This document shows, one piece after another, positions 16,620 through 17,383 of a DNA stretch of 17,383 nucleotides; position 1 is the stretch's first letter; every line of letters starts with the position of its first letter. The notes under the pieces are model-generated. The model worked only from the letters and a program-made list of their open reading frames with translations. It was not told where the DNA came from and made no database searches. Source of the stretch: Phycisphaerales bacterium. Its GTDB lineage: Bacteria > Planctomycetota > Phycisphaerae > Sedimentisphaerales > Anaerohalosphaeraceae. A program made the translations under genes and the position numbers. Location of the stretch: the NCBI GenBank assembly GCA_011053245.1, contig DRGS01000096.1:1-17383 (forward strand), in the 5' to 3' direction.

Positions 16620-17383
16620 CTACTGCGGGAAGGTACCCAGAGCATATACGGATATTTTGTTTTTTCCAAACTGGTTAGCTATTAAAATAATGGCCTCGAT
16701 CTCGGCTCCGTCAACGGCGTAACTTCTAAAGTGCTCAATGTTATCATAATCGATTCTTATCCCTATAGGGAAATACAACGCACCGGCAGCACCATCATCT
16801 GGCAAACCGAAATACAATAGTAGCCTTTGCTCTTGATCATATATCTTGGCAACCCCTGTCGCGGCATCGACGATCCACATCCTGCCCTCTCTGTCGACAT
16901 CGATTCCTTTGGGACGAACAAAGTCATGTACGCCCGTAGTCGGCTTACCGAATTTAGACACAAAGATGCCGTCTTTGTCAAATATGGTTATCGAAGCGGT
17001 GATCTTGTCGGTAATGTAAATATTCTCATCTTCATCAACCGCCATTCCACCGATATATTTGAATTGGCCCGGTTCGCTACCCTTCTTACCAAACCGCAGT
17101 ATCTCAGAACCGTCACTTTTGTTAACGACCACAATCTGCATTTTGTTCATGTCAACGACGTACATCTTGTCGCCGCGTACAACAACATCCATTGGGTATA
17201 TCCCAAGATCACGCAGCATAATAGCGGTCATGGTATCTTCTCGGTTAAAAACAAAGACCGCCTTGGCTTTGGGGTCGGCGACATACTTATTTCCCTCTGC
17301 ATCGATAAAAATACCGAGGGGGTTTATTATCCGCCTATCTTCGGTAAGCAGTTTGTAGGTCTCATCGCTCGAATCCAGGACCA
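16620..17383 (-). CDS. NHL beta-propeller protein, N-terminal part beyond the window
   Basis: The frame is open to the window edge (about 254 codons visible), and the 50 codons before the first internal Met still fit the propeller pattern (NPLGIFIDAEGNKYVADP). Further blades read MAVDEDENIYITDK, GIDVDREGRMWIVDA and so on, with FGKKGSEPGQFKYIGG linking blades as in six-bladed NHL proteins. Any signal peptide or lipobox would lie outside the window. It ends 90 bases before the chosen start of the lipoprotein cytochrome and is probably in the same operon. It has the same role class as the two other propellers in the window, but its visible sequence is clearly diverged from them. Confidence 0.88.
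   Translation of the reverse strand, partial: VLDSSDETYKLLTEDRRIINPLGIFIDAEGNKYVADPKAKAVFVFNREDTMTAIMLRDLGIYPMDVVVRGDKMYVVDMNKMQIVVVNKSDGSEILRFGKKGSEPGQFKYIGGMAVDEDENIYITDKITASITIFDKDGIFVSKFGKPTTGVHDFVRPKGIDVDREGRMWIVDAATGVAKIYDQEQRLLLYFGLPDDGAAGALYFPIGIRIDYDNIEHFRSYAVDGAEIEAIILIANQFGKNKISVYALGTFPQ

Noticed and set aside
1..17383. CRISPR array, phage or toxin-antitoxin genes, PEP-CTERM sorting signals
   Set aside because: No regularly spaced repeats, phage genes or toxin-antitoxin pairs are apparent, and none of the secreted proteins ends in a PEP-TM-basic tail.

Overview
The window looks like part of a planctomycete genome, most likely Phycisphaerae-like. The clues are a dockerin-type calcium loop on a secreted beta-propeller, long Pro-rich linkers, doubled-CXXCH cytochromes, lipoproteins and an outer-membrane barrel (so a diderm), and moderate GC. 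This assignment is an inference from protein style, not from a marker gene. All credible intact genes lie on the minus strand, so transcription runs from the right end of the window to the left.

Right block (about 12750-17383), in transcription order: an NHL beta-propeller cut by the window edge; a small lipoprotein cytochrome with 4 CXXCH and 1 CX3CH motifs; a 690-residue outer-membrane beta-barrel whose start overlaps the cytochrome stop; an NHL propeller lipoprotein; and a secreted cytochrome with 11 CXXCH and 1 CX3CH motifs, overlapping the propeller gene by 4 bases (11106-12755). This is the gene content expected of a porin-cytochrome conduit that carries electrons across the outer membrane.

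Middle block (8291-11105): after a 210-base gap comes a cytochrome with 6 CXXCH and 1 CX4CH motifs. Its start region looks frameshifted by one base. A 428-base gap with a strong hairpin follows, and then a dockerin-plus-NHL propeller protein.

Left block (548-8268): a giant secreted cytochrome, with an Ig-like choice-of-anchor-D domain, three tandem double fibronectin-like modules of about 219 residues, and a C-terminal domain with 10 CXXCH and 1 CX4CH motifs. It is followed by ResB and CcsA, the two halves of the System II cytochrome c heme lyase, and by a BchE-like B12-binding radical SAM protein. The far left end (1-547) holds the tail of an IS3-type transposase and no other convincing gene.

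Working model (inference): the barrel and lipoprotein cytochrome form the outer-membrane pore and wire. The larger cytochromes and propellers act on its periplasmic and outer faces, the giant FN3-cytochrome reaches outward, and ResB-CcsA attaches the hemes. Together the four cytochromes carry 31 CXXCH and 4 expanded heme motifs. Each of the three propeller genes directly precedes a cytochrome gene, or is separated from it only by noncoding bases, and every cytochrome has one expanded CX3CH or CX4CH motif. These two regularities are the most unusual features of the locus.
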